Below are positions 40,610-48,388 of a stretch of 64,000 bases of DNA, piece after piece (positions within the stretch are counted from its first letter, which is position 1; the number at the start of each line of letters is the position of its first letter). Where the stretch lies: the NCBI RefSeq assembly GCF_003841465.1, contig NZ_REFZ01000008.1, positions 146,679 to 210,678 on the forward strand, read 5' to 3'. Below the pieces are notes generated by a model that was given only the letters and a program-made list of their open reading frames with translations, did no database searches and was not told the origin of the DNA. The translations under genes were made by a program, and so were the position numbers. The stretch comes from Natrarchaeobius oligotrophus. GTDB lineage: Archaea > Halobacteriota > Halobacteria > Halobacteriales > Natrialbaceae.

Positions 40610-42193
40610 TCAGGCGATTCGGTCGACGACCGTCTCCTCGTCGACGACCAGATTGTACGCCCCCTCGTCGTCGTTCCAGAGCGCGAGCGCCCGTTCGAAC
40701 GAACACACCTCGCCGTAGTCGGCCTCGAGCAGCGACCGATTGAGCGCGGTCTCGTTCGTGAGGACGGCGTAGTGTGCGACGTCCTCGCTTCCGTCGCTCA
40801 CCTTGAACAGCGGGTTCGCGCCGGCGTCGCGTCGATCGGTCGCGTCACCGCTCAGCGATCGACTGAGCTTCGCCGCGACGAGATCGATCCGGTTCGTCAC
40901 GTGACGGTCCATCTCGGCCATCTTCGCCCAGTCGCTCGTCTCGAGCGAGAGGTCGATCCGGCGCGCGCCGTCGAGGCGAAGCAACGAGTAGGAAAACTGG
41001 ACGTCGACGTTGACGAACTCGCCGGGCGCGTGATCGGCGTCGTCGTCCGGCGTCGCCTCCTCGAGGCGCTGCTGGACCGTCGGCACCGCGAGGTCGGGTC
41101 TGACGTCGAACGACCAGCATCGATCGGTCGGCCGGTCGTTGGGCCAGAGCCGAACCGCGGGCCCGTAGACGGTTACTCTGCCACACCGGTCGCCGGCGGA
41201 TCCGGTTTCCGCACCGCCGTCGTCGGCCTCGCCGTCGCCGGTCGCAGCGTTCGCGTCGGACCGCCCGATCGCGTCGGCGTCGAAAATTCGTTCGTCCTCG
41301 AGTTCGCGTTCGACCTCCCGCAGCTGGACGCTCGTGTGTTTGTCGGCCGGGGCCATCGCGAGCATCGTTCCGTCGGGGGCGAGCGTCTCGAGCATCGAGC
41401 GGGAAACGGCGACGGGATCGTCGAGTTCGCTCAACACGTTACAGGCGAGCACGAGGTCGAACCCGTCGCCGGGAGCCGCGGGATCGAAGTCGCCGCCTCC
41501 GAGCGCCGCGGGGTCGAACGCCTCGGCGGTCGTCCGGTGGACCGTCGTGTGGACGTTTCGCCCGGTTTCCGCGAGCAGCTCCTCGAGGACGTCCGCCGCC
41601 GCGCTGGGTTCGATCGCGTGGTACTCCAGTAACGCGTCGTCCGGGAGGTACTCACAGAGGCCGATCGCGGGTCCGCCGACGCCGGCTCCGACGTCGAGGA
41701 CGCGCAGGCTCCGATCGAGCAACCCCTGATGAGCGAGGTCGTCGAGGACGTACTGGATCGCCGCGTAGTAGCCCGGAAAGTGGTACACCGCGTACCCGGC
41801 CGCGACGTCCTCGTCGTACTCGACCGGGCGGCGGTCGAGGTAGCTGGCTTTGAACCGGCGGACGGTCGACCGCAGGAGGTCGCCGGTCGCGCCCTCGTGC
41901 CAGTCGACGCCGTAGCGATCGACCAGCAGCTCCTCGAGGCGCCGTTCGTACGCCCGCGGAACGCGTTCGACCGGACGGCTGCGGGCCGGAACCGGGTTTT
42001 CGTCGACTGGAACGAACGTTCCGTCGTCGCGCTCGATCAACTCGAGATCGACGGCCTCCTCGCGCAGCAACTGGCGAACGACGGCGGGGTGGGGGTCGCC
42101 CTCCACGTACGTGCAGATCTCTTCGGGATCGATCGGCCGAACGTTTCGCAGGTACTTCGCGTTCGATCGAACCCCCTCGCGCGGGTCGCTCAT
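40610..42193 (-). CDS. Rsm22-like SAM-dependent methyltransferase
   Basis: 527 residues. Small ribosomal subunit Rsm22-type methyltransferase: a helical N-terminal half with YGVDWHEGATGDLLRSTVRRFKAS (seen in part), then motif I LRVLDVGAGVGGPAIGLCEYL, FDLVLACNVLSELDD, and a C-terminal extension with an OB-like region. Homologues are linked to rRNA or mitochondrial ribosome maturation; the archaeal substrate is unproven. The start overlaps tyrA's stop (ATGA at 42190-42193). Confidence 0.82.
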   Translation of the reverse strand: MSDPREGVRSNAKYLRNVRPIDPEEICTYVEGDPHPAVVRQLLREEAVDLELIERDDGTFVPVDENPVPARSRPVERVPRAYERRLEELLVDRYGVDWHEGATGDLLRSTVRRFKASYLDRRPVEYDEDVAAGYAVYHFPGYYAAIQYVLDDLAHQGLLDRSLRVLDVGAGVGGPAIGLCEYLPDDALLEYHAIEPSAAADVLEELLAETGRNVHTTVHRTTAEAFDPAALGGGDFDPAAPGDGFDLVLACNVLSELDDPVAVSRSMLETLAPDGTMLAMAPADKHTSVQLREVERELEDERIFDADAIGRSDANAATGDGEADDGGAETGSAGDRCGRVTVYGPAVRLWPNDRPTDRCWSFDVRPDLAVPTVQQRLEEATPDDDADHAPGEFVNVDVQFSYSLLRLDGARRIDLSLETSDWAKMAEMDRHVTNRIDLVAAKLSRSLSGDATDRRDAGANPLFKVSDGSEDVAHYAVLTNETALNRSLLEADYGEVCSFERALALWNDDEGAYNLVVDEETVVDRIA

Positions 42194-43011
42194 CGGCGCT
42201 CACCCGCGTCGGCGTCCGAATCGTTCGCCGCGTCGGTCCCGTCCAGCCCTCCCTGCCGATCCGCGCCGATCGGCTCCGATTGCCACCGCTTTGCCGCCCG
42301 GCGGTACAGTTCCTCGAGTTCGTCGGAATCGGCGGCGGCGACCTCGGTGGCCGCTCGAGCGACCGCGTCGGCCCCGTCGAACGTCCCCTGGATGTCGGCG
42401 TACACCCGGGGGGTCCCCTCGGTCAGCTGTTCGGCCAGCGTCCGCAACTGCTCGTAGATCGGCGTCTCGAATCCCTGAGGGACGGATTCCGCCACGAGCG
42501 CGAACGAGAGCACCGCGGCGTGGGTCGCCGCCTGAACGGTCTCCATCGCCTCGTCGTGTTCGCTCGCCGTCGTCTCGACGAGATCGTTCCCCCGCGAGTC
42601 GAGGTCCGCGAGCAGCCGATCGGTGACCGGACCGGATCGGTCCCGGGCGACGGCGATCGAACCCGGCGCGCGCTCGGGGGCAAACAGCGGGTGGAGGCTG
42701 ACGCGTTCGAGCCCCGTCGCGTGCGCTTTCATCGCCTCGAGTGGCTCTCCCATCACGCCCGAGACGTCGACGATCGCCCGGTCGGCCCGACCGGCGTGGC
42801 TCGCGACCGCGTCCCCGACGTGAGTCATCGGCACCGCGACGCAGACGGCGTCGTACCGGTCGTCCCCCTCGAGGTCGCCGACTTCGCCGCCGACCGCCTC
42901 GGCCGCGGCGGCTGCCGCGTCCGGGTCGACGTCCGCGAACGTCACGTCGGCGTCGACGGCGCTGGCGAACCACGATCCCATCGATCCGGCGCCGACGATC
43001 AGTACGTCCAT
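42190..43011 (-). CDS. tyrA: Prephenate dehydrogenase
   Basis: 273 residues, tyrosine biosynthesis: NAD(P)-dependent oxidative decarboxylation of prephenate. Rossmann start MDVLIVGAGSMGSWFASAVD, catalytic region AIVDVSGVMGEPLEAM and LHPLFAPERAPGS, then a helical dimerisation half (TTASEHDEAMETVQAATHAA). The acidic C-terminal ~25 residues are haloarchaeal extra. First gene of the pair with the Rsm22-like gene. ATG at 43011. Confidence 0.9.
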   Translation of the reverse strand: MDVLIVGAGSMGSWFASAVDADVTFADVDPDAAAAAAEAVGGEVGDLEGDDRYDAVCVAVPMTHVGDAVASHAGRADRAIVDVSGVMGEPLEAMKAHATGLERVSLHPLFAPERAPGSIAVARDRSGPVTDRLLADLDSRGNDLVETTASEHDEAMETVQAATHAAVLSFALVAESVPQGFETPIYEQLRTLAEQLTEGTPRVYADIQGTFDGADAVARAATEVAAADSDELEELYRRAAKRWQSEPIGADRQGGLDGTDAANDSDADAGERR

Positions 43012-43108
43012 CGCCTTCAGGTATCCGCCGGCGTCGCAAAAGCGGTTCGATCGACCGTTCGACCGTCGCGGATCGATCGTCCGACGTCGAAAAAAGAATC
43101 GCGTGAGA

Positions 43109-43459
43109 TCAGTCGTCCTCGAGCGCGTCGGCGATCCGCTTGAGCGCGCGAGTCTGATCGCGCATCTCGTCGCGAAGCTGTCGCACCTCCCGGACGAGTT
43201 CCTCGTTGCTCTCCTCGCCGCGTCCGCCCGGGCCGCCCGGGCCGCCGGGACCGCCGCCCATCATGCCGCCCATCATCTGTGCGAACGGATTGCCGCCGCC
43301 GCCCATTCCGCCGGGGCCGCCGCCACCGAACGGACTCTCCGGCGGCTCGCCACCTTCGCCCTCCTCGGCGCGTTTCTCGCGGATCTCTTCGACTCGCTCG
43401 CGGAACGATTTCTCCTCGCCCTCGTCGGCCTCGCCGTTCGTTTCGTTTTCGTCCGACAT
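43109..43459 (-). CDS. Gly-rich coiled-coil protein
   Basis: 116 residues: an acidic helix EEKSFRERVEEIREKRAEEG, a Gly/Met/Pro-rich centre (FGGGGPGGMGGGGNPFAQMM, then MGGGPGGPGGPGGRG), and a C-terminal helix VREVRQLRDEMRDQTRALKRI. This looks like a small oligomeric or nucleoid-type protein; no family assigned. ATG at 43459 (MSDENET) is preferred, though a start 39 nt upstream would add a short segment. The Gly tract makes the reverse strand look like a long frame. Confidence 0.72.
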   Translation of the reverse strand: MSDENETNGEADEGEEKSFRERVEEIREKRAEEGEGGEPPESPFGGGGPGGMGGGGNPFAQMMGGMMGGGPGGPGGPGGRGEESNEELVREVRQLRDEMRDQTRALKRIADALEDD

Positions 43460-43581
43460 ACTCTCGGATTCTCCACCTGCGCGGAAAAGAGTTGCCATGT
43501 CCGTGACTCGCGCGGTGCTCGAGGGGGCGACCGCGGGGCGAAGACGAACGACGTATTTCGCTTCGATCCCCACGTCCGGAT

Positions 43582-44100
43582 ATGGCAGGGCGCGTCCGCG
43601 CGATCTACGTTGCCGCCGACCGGGGAGAGCCGACCGAACGCGTCGAACGCGCCACCGCCGTCGCCGACCGCGGGCTCGAGGACGACCGCTACTTCGACAC
43701 CGACGGAACGTTCGGCGAGCGCGAGGGATGCGACCTCACCCTCATCGAACGCGAGGCGCTCACGGCGGTCGAACGCGAACACGGGATCTCCCTCGAGCCG
43801 GGCGCCCACCGACGGAACGTCGAGACCGCGGACGTCTCGCTCGAGTCGCTGATCGGACGACGGTTTCGCGTCGGCGACGCGCGCTGTGTGGGAATCGAAC
43901 GTTGTGCGCCCTGTGCGTACCTCGAACGTCACCTCGAGATCGACGACCTCCGAGAGGCGCTGGTTCGTCGGGGCGGACTCAGAGCGCGCATCCTCGAGGG
44001 AGGAACGATCGAGCCGGACGATCCGATCGTGTCGATCGACGGGAACACGGGAACGCAGCCGTCGACGCGGACGACCGCCGTCGACGAACCGACGGACTGA
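43582..44100 (+). CDS. MOSC domain protein
   Basis: 172 residues, essentially one MOSC domain: AVADRGLEDDRYFDTDGTFG, LTLIEREALTAVEREHGISL, GAHRRNVETADVSLESLIG and the Cys-containing CVGIERCAPCAYLERH, which includes the conserved Cys thought to bind molybdenum-cofactor sulfur or another sulfur carrier. It probably transfers sulfur or handles molybdopterin substrates. ATG at 43582. Its TGA begins the downstream palindromic element (CTGATACGG). Confidence 0.88.
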   Translation: MAGRVRAIYVAADRGEPTERVERATAVADRGLEDDRYFDTDGTFGEREGCDLTLIEREALTAVEREHGISLEPGAHRRNVETADVSLESLIGRRFRVGDARCVGIERCAPCAYLERHLEIDDLREALVRRGGLRARILEGGTIEPDDPIVSIDGNTGTQPSTRTTAVDEPTD

Positions 44101-44179
44101 TACGGTCCGCTGTCCCTCGTTTCCGGTGTAACCGCGAACCGTTCGCGATTGCGCCGGAAGATCGGGACGGCGATCCGGA
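44101..44179. repeat. Imperfect palindromic element, copy 3 of 3
   Basis: Dyad centred at 44140: inner CGCGAA (44133-44138) pairs perfectly with TTCGCG (44142-44147), and TTCCGGTGTAACC on the left matches GATTGCGCCGGAA on the right imperfectly. It starts with TACGG directly after the MOSC stop, exactly as copy 2 starts after the MATE stop. Confidence 0.65.
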
Positions 44180-44189
44180 CGAATCGAGC

Positions 44190-44217
44190 CGAACGAGACG
44201 ATCGATCGTCTCGTTCG
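44190..44217. promoter_or_regulatory. 28-bp perfect palindrome
   Basis: The two 14-bp halves CGAACGAGACGATC and GATCGTCTCGTTCG are exact reverse complements with no spacer. It lies 48 nt before the YqcI-like gene's ATG and just after the palindromic element. Possible operator for the YqcI/isochorismatase pair, or a terminator hairpin with no loop (which argues for DNA rather than RNA function). Confidence 0.6.
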
Positions 44218-44264
44218 AGAACCGAACCCCAAGGCTCAAGTCGACGACCTCGAACGCACAACCG

Positions 44265-45062
44265 ATGAACGAACCGGGGATCCAGTCGCTGATGGATCAG
44301 GAAACGCTCGACGAGCGAGTGCGAGCCGGCGATACGCCCGAGTGGGTCGCGGCCCACTGGCGTTCGTTCCAGGAGGGGCTCCTCGGTGAGCGAAACGGAT
44401 CGCCGTTTCCCTGCTTTTTCGGCGCGGAGTCCGTCGGCAAGGGCGAGCCGCTGTACACGGCGGTGCCGTCGATGAGCGACGCAAACGCGCTGTTGACGCT
44501 CCGCGATCGTATCCTCGAGTACCTCGAGGTGTACGAAGACCACGCAGAGCGCGCGTCGCTCGTCACCTTCTTCAAACCGCCCGAGCGGTCGCTTCCCGAA
44601 CGCGAATATCACGACGCGCTGTGGCACGTCCTCCAGACGCTGCACCTCCACGATCCCGAACCGTGGCCGTCGGACATTCCGACCGATCCCGACGATCCGT
44701 ACTGGGAGTTCTGCCTCGGCGGCGAGCCCATGTTCCCGACCTGCCGCGCGCCGTTTTACGACGACCGACGCAGCCGGTACTGCCCGATCGGTCTCGAGAT
44801 CACCTTCCAGCCGCGCGCACTGTTCGAGCGGCTGAACGTCACCGCGGACACCGACACGGGTCAGCACGCCCGCGAGGTCATCCAGAACCGACTCGAGGAG
44901 TACGACGGCGTCTGCCCGCACGCCGACCTGGGCGACTGGGGCGTCGAAGGCGACCGCGAGTGGCCCCAGTACATGCTCTCGTCCGACGACGAGCAAGCGC
45001 CGTCGGAGTGTCCGATAACCGTCACTCGCGAACACCCGAAGCCGGCCGCGAGGGTACCGTGA
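44265..45062 (+). CDS. YqcI/YcgG family protein
   Basis: 265 residues. [21 protein letters not shown] near the N-terminus (Cys in PFPCFFG), [21 protein letters not shown] (seen in part), [19 protein letters not shown] and a C-terminal [11 protein letters not shown] with a second Cys/His set. These match the YqcI/YcgG family, whose members occur in bacteria and haloarchaea; the biochemical role is unclear, with some linked to heme or guanitoxin chemistry. ATG at 44265. Its TGA overlaps the GTG of the isochorismatase gene, so they form a coupled pair. Confidence 0.85.
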   Translation: MNEPGIQSLMDQETLDERVRAGDTPEWVAAHWRSFQEGLLGERNGSPFPCFFGAESVGKGEPLYTAVPSMSDANALLTLRDRILEYLEVYEDHAERASLVTFFKPPERSLPEREYHDALWHVLQTLHLHDPEPWPSDIPTDPDDPYWEFCLGGEPMFPTCRAPFYDDRRSRYCPIGLEITFQPRALFERLNVTADTDTGQHAREVIQNRLEEYDGVCPHADLGDWGVEGDREWPQYMLSSDDEQAPSECPITVTREHPKPAARVP

Positions 45063-45700
45063 CCGACGATCACGAAACCGCGACGCCCCGCGATTCCGGG
45101 GGAGTCCGGACCGACGATTCCGACGGGAGCTCCGATGGCGGGACGACGACCCCCCTCGAGGACGCCGCTTTCCTCTCGATCGACTTCCAGCAGGGGTTCG
45201 ACGAGCCGTCGTGGGGAAGCCGAAACAACCCCGACGCCGAAGCGAACGCGCGCCGTCTCCTCGAGCGCTGGCGCGAACGCGAGCGACCGATCGCGCACGT
45301 CCGACACGACTCGACGGAGCCGGAGTCGCCGTTGCGCGGGGACGTGCCGGGCTTTGCGTTCAAACCCGAGACGGCACCGCTTGCGGACGAACCGACGTTC
45401 GTCAAGTCGGTCAACGGCGCGTTCGTCGACACGGACCTCGAGGCGTGGCTCCGCGAACGCGGCCACGACGCGCTCGTCGTCGCGGGGCTGACGACGGACC
45501 ACTGCGTCTCGACGACCGTTCGGATGGCCGAAAACCGCGGGTTCGACGTGACCGTCGTCGCCGACGCGTGCGCGACGTTCGATCGAACGTTCGACGGGGA
45601 GCGTTTCGACGCCGAGATCGTCCACCGGACCGCGCTGGCTCACCTCGAGGGCGAATTCGCGTCGATCGCGACGACGGACGCGGTACTCGAGGAGTTCTGA
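45059..45700 (+). CDS. Isochorismatase-like cysteine hydrolase
   Basis: 213 residues. After a ~33-residue acidic leader comes the hydrolase fold: [19 protein letters not shown] (catalytic Asp), [19 protein letters not shown] (Lys) and [20 protein letters not shown] (catalytic Cys in DHCVSTT). The D-K-C triad is complete. Such enzymes hydrolyse amides or vinyl ethers, for example nicotinamide. The GTG at 45059 overlaps the YqcI stop by 4 nt, so the two proteins probably act in one pathway, which I cannot name. Confidence 0.88.
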   Translation: MTDDHETATPRDSGGVRTDDSDGSSDGGTTTPLEDAAFLSIDFQQGFDEPSWGSRNNPDAEANARRLLERWRERERPIAHVRHDSTEPESPLRGDVPGFAFKPETAPLADEPTFVKSVNGAFVDTDLEAWLRERGHDALVVAGLTTDHCVSTTVRMAENRGFDVTVVADACATFDRTFDGERFDAEIVHRTALAHLEGEFASIATTDAVLEEF

Positions 45701-45818
45701 GTCCGGATCGTCGAGACCGGGAAAAAGCGGGAGTGGTGGTCGGTTGGCCGGTGAAAGCGAGCGAACCGGTGGACGAGGACCCCCAAGACGGAACACCCTC
45801 GGCGTGGGACGAGACGGT

Positions 45819-46169
45819 ATGGACGACGACTCCACTGACCGAACGGCGATCGTACGCGAAGGGCGGTATCGAATCGTCGAGGGGTCGACGGAGGCCGAGT
45901 TCCGGCTCCTCGTCGACGACGCGGCGGACGACGCGAGCGACGGCGACGGATCGGATCGCGGCGTTCCGATCGAGGACACCGAGATCGACGACCTCTACGC
46001 CGTCGTCTCGCGCTTTCGAAGCACGTACACCGACTCGGACGACGACTCGAGCGGGGTCGAACTCGAGTGTCACGAGTGCGGCAAGCGATGGACGTACACC
46101 GGCTCGGACGAACAGGCGAGTTGTCCGAACTGCGAGACGACGGTACCGGTCGAAGGGATCGGCCCCTGA
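45819..46169 (+). CDS. Small zinc-ribbon protein
   Basis: 116 residues. A mixed beta N-terminal half (RTAIVREGRYRIVEGSTEAE) and an acidic linker end in a zinc ribbon, LECHECGKRWTYTGSDEQASCPNCETTV (seen as CHECGKRW and CPNCETTV). Likely a nucleic-acid-binding or complex-stabilising small protein. ATG at 45819 is preferred to a start 75 nt upstream in a low-complexity stretch. Convergent with the DUF2797 gene. Confidence 0.72.
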   Translation: MDDDSTDRTAIVREGRYRIVEGSTEAEFRLLVDDAADDASDGDGSDRGVPIEDTEIDDLYAVVSRFRSTYTDSDDDSSGVELECHECGKRWTYTGSDEQASCPNCETTVPVEGIGP

Positions 46170-46178
46170 CGATCGGCG

Positions 46179-46931
46179 TCACCCGAACGAACCGAGCGAC
46201 GACTGGAGATCACGGCTCGTCTCGCCCGCTTCGAGTTCGTAGCCGACCAGGTCGCGCATGTCGACCGCGTAGGCCGTTCCGGCGTTCTCGAGTACGAGCA
46301 GTCGCCCCCGTACGCCGAGGACCGTCCCCGTCGCGACGGTCTCGCGGACCGGCCGCCGCTCGAGGTCGAGCCCGTAGTCGAACGAGAACCGATCGATCAC
46401 GTCGAACTCGGAGAGAAGCGCCTCCCAGGCGTCGTCGTCGACGGTCGCCGCCAGCGAGTCGACCTTCGCGTCGGTCCTGACGCGATCGACGAGCCGTTCG
46501 GCGATCTCGGCTTCGATCTCGCGGGCGATCCGACCGTTCGAGACCGTGTGGACGTGAGCCGCCCGGTCGGCACCCTGCTCGCGCAGGCGGGTCTCGAGAC
46601 GCCAGGAGCGAGTGACGCCGACTTTGAACGTGTCTGGGGCGAACGCCGCGAGGTAGACCGCGTGCTCTTCGTAACAGTCCATCTCGTCTTTCAGGCAGGT
46701 GCCCGTACAGCGCGCACAGACCCACGTGCTCGCGTGATAGTCGCAGTGGGGTGCCGAGGGGCGATCGCAGGCGACGTGCTCGCCGTCGTCGACGGTGCCG
46801 GCACACCGACGCGTTCCGAGGACGTACGCGAGCCGGTCGCCGGCCTCGAGCGGCCGGCGCTCGATCGTCCCGCCGTCGCCCACGACGAGGGCGGGTCCGC
46901 GTCCGCTCGGTTCGTAGCCGACCAGTTGCAC
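46179..46931 (-). CDS. DUF2797 protein
   Basis: 250 residues. VQLVGYEPSGRGPALVV is the N-terminal strand; a Cys-rich middle (RRCAGT, ACDRPSAPHCDYHASTWVCARCTGTCLKDEM seen as HCDYHASTWVCARCTGTC) is followed by EEHAVYLAAFAPDTFKVGVTRSWRLETR, the family hallmark (seen as APDTFKVGVTRSWRLETR). The GIY-YIG-like core of DUF2797 proteins is thought to bind nucleic acid. GTG at 46931 with an AATATA box ~28 nt upstream is preferred to an ATG at 46994. Confidence 0.83.
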   Translation of the reverse strand: MQLVGYEPSGRGPALVVGDGGTIERRPLEAGDRLAYVLGTRRCAGTVDDGEHVACDRPSAPHCDYHASTWVCARCTGTCLKDEMDCYEEHAVYLAAFAPDTFKVGVTRSWRLETRLREQGADRAAHVHTVSNGRIAREIEAEIAERLVDRVRTDAKVDSLAATVDDDAWEALLSEFDVIDRFSFDYGLDLERRPVRETVATGTVLGVRGRLLVLENAGTAYAVDMRDLVGYELEAGETSRDLQSSLGSFG

Positions 46932-46955
46932 GCCCCGAGGTTGGGCGGGACCGCC

Positions 46956-46962
46956 AATATAC
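46956..46962. promoter_or_regulatory. Shared divergent TATA box (DUF2797 / BsuPI genes)
   Basis: AATATAC sits in the 63-nt space between the DUF2797 GTG (28 nt away on the minus strand) and the BsuPI ATG at 46995 on the plus strand. Archaeal TATA boxes can work in either direction; here one box may serve both genes. Confidence 0.45.
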
Positions 46963-46994
46963 TGTTCGTCTCGCCGGGAGGTGAACCAAGGCAT

Positions 46995-47381
46995 ATGTGC
47001 GCCGCCGGCGATACCGAACGTATGGCACTCGAGGGGACGCTCGAAACGACGGTCTCGAAGGACGCGACCGGTCAGCCATCGGTCGAGTTCGCGTTCGGAG
47101 TCAGAAACGTCGGCTCCGAGGCGGTCGACCTCCAGTTCGCGGACGCGGCCAGAGCCGAGTTCGTCGTCCAGGACGAGGGTCGGGAGGTCTGGCGGTTCAC
47201 CGACGGCCGCGCGTTCGCGCAGGTGCTCGGCTCCGACCGTCTCGCGCCCGACGAGGAGACGACCTACGAGGAACGCTGGGACGATCCGCAGCCGGGCGAG
47301 TACACCGTCGTCGCCGAGTTGCTCGCGCGGGAGACGGCCTGCGAGGCGCGCACGGAGCTTTCGGTGCCGGCCGACGGCTGA
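46995..47381 (+). CDS. BsuPI-like proteinase-inhibitor-domain protein
   Basis: 128 residues, one immunoglobulin-like beta domain: LEGTLETTVSKDATGQPSVE, EFAFGVRNVGSEAVDLQF, VWRFTDGRAFAQVLGS and ETTYEERWDDPQPGEYTVVAEL (seen in part). It matches the BsuPI family of intracellular proteinase inhibitors. No signal peptide, so cytoplasmic. The ATG at 46995 is chosen because a near-perfect Shine-Dalgarno GGAGGTGA (46977-46984) lies 10 nt upstream; the next ATG at 47022 has none. Confidence 0.78.
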   Translation: MCAAGDTERMALEGTLETTVSKDATGQPSVEFAFGVRNVGSEAVDLQFADAARAEFVVQDEGREVWRFTDGRAFAQVLGSDRLAPDEETTYEERWDDPQPGEYTVVAELLARETACEARTELSVPADG

Positions 47382-47451
47382 GGTCGGCGTTCGCGGCCCT
47401 TCGGTCACCCAAACGAAGGTGGCGGCGGTGGGCTTCCCGTCAGCGAAGTCC

Positions 47452-47457
47452 CTATAC
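47452..47457 (+). promoter_or_regulatory. TATA box of cbiX
   Basis: CTATAC is centred about 27 nt upstream of the cbiX ATG at 47481, as for a leaderless transcript. Confidence 0.5.
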
Positions 47458-47480
47458 CCTCCCCATCCCAACGACGAGTC

Positions 47481-48386
47481 ATGCAAGCGCTGGTCATCGC
47501 GGCACACGGATCGCACCTGAATCCGGACGCCTCGGATCCGACCTACGCCCACGCGGACGCCGTCCGCGAGGCGGGCGCGTTCGACGAGGTTCGGGAGGCC
47601 TTCTGGAAGGAGGAACCGCACTTTCGCGAGGTCGTCCGCACCCTCGAGTCCGAGGAGGTGTTCGTCGTTCCGCTGTTCATCAGCGAGGGCTACTTCACCG
47701 AACAGGTGATCCCGCGCGAACTCCGCCTCGAGGAGTGGGACCCCGAGCGCTGGGACTCCGACGGAACGGACGCCTCGCAGGCGACGCTCGAAGCGACCGA
47801 CGTCGAGAAGACGGTTCACTACTGCGGGCCGGTCGGCACCCACGACGCGATGACCGACGTGATCGTCAGTCGCGCCGAGAGCGTGACGGACGACCCCGAC
47901 GTCGGGGAGGGCGTCGGCCTCGCGGTCGTCGGCCACGGCACCGAGCGCAACGAAAACTCCGCGAAGGCGATCGAGTACCACGCCGATCGGATCCGCGGAC
48001 GCGACCGCTTCGAGGAGGTGAAAGCGCTGTTCATGGACGAAGAGCCCGAAGTCGACGACGTCACCGACTACTTCGAGAGCGACGACGTCGTCGTCGTGCC
48101 GTTGTTCGTCGCCGACGGCTACCACACCCAGGAAGACATTCCGGAAGATATGGGACTCACCGACGACTTCCGGGAAGGCTGGGAAATCCCGGCAATCGTC
48201 GACGGCGTCCGGCTCTGGTACGCCGGCGCCGTCGGCACCGAGGAGTTGATGGCCGACGTTATTCTCGAGCGTGCGGCCGACGCCGGAGCCGACGTCGGCG
48301 ACTCGATCGAAACCGGCCGCGAAGCGGCGGAGTCGGCCGGCGACGACGGAACGGACCCGAACGCTGGCGCAGGCGCGGGTGACTGA
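47481..48386 (+). CDS. cbiX: Sirohydrochlorin cobaltochelatase, tandem CbiX
   Basis: 301 residues made of two homologous chelatase halves. Half 1: LVIAAHGSHLNPDASDPTY to VFVVPLFISEGYFTEQ. Half 2: LAVVGHGTERNENSAKAIEY to VVVVPLFVADGYHTQE. Each has the metal-binding His pair, so one chain mimics the dimer seen with short archaeal CbiX. It inserts Co2+ into sirohydrochlorin in cobalamin synthesis. A downstream DR2241-type Fe-S gene starts 3 nt later, suggesting a cobalamin or sirohydrochlorin role for it too. Confidence 0.92.
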   Translation: MQALVIAAHGSHLNPDASDPTYAHADAVREAGAFDEVREAFWKEEPHFREVVRTLESEEVFVVPLFISEGYFTEQVIPRELRLEEWDPERWDSDGTDASQATLEATDVEKTVHYCGPVGTHDAMTDVIVSRAESVTDDPDVGEGVGLAVVGHGTERNENSAKAIEYHADRIRGRDRFEEVKALFMDEEPEVDDVTDYFESDDVVVVPLFVADGYHTQEDIPEDMGLTDDFREGWEIPAIVDGVRLWYAGAVGTEELMADVILERAADAGADVGDSIETGREAAESAGDDGTDPNAGAGAGD

Positions 48387-48388
48387 CC

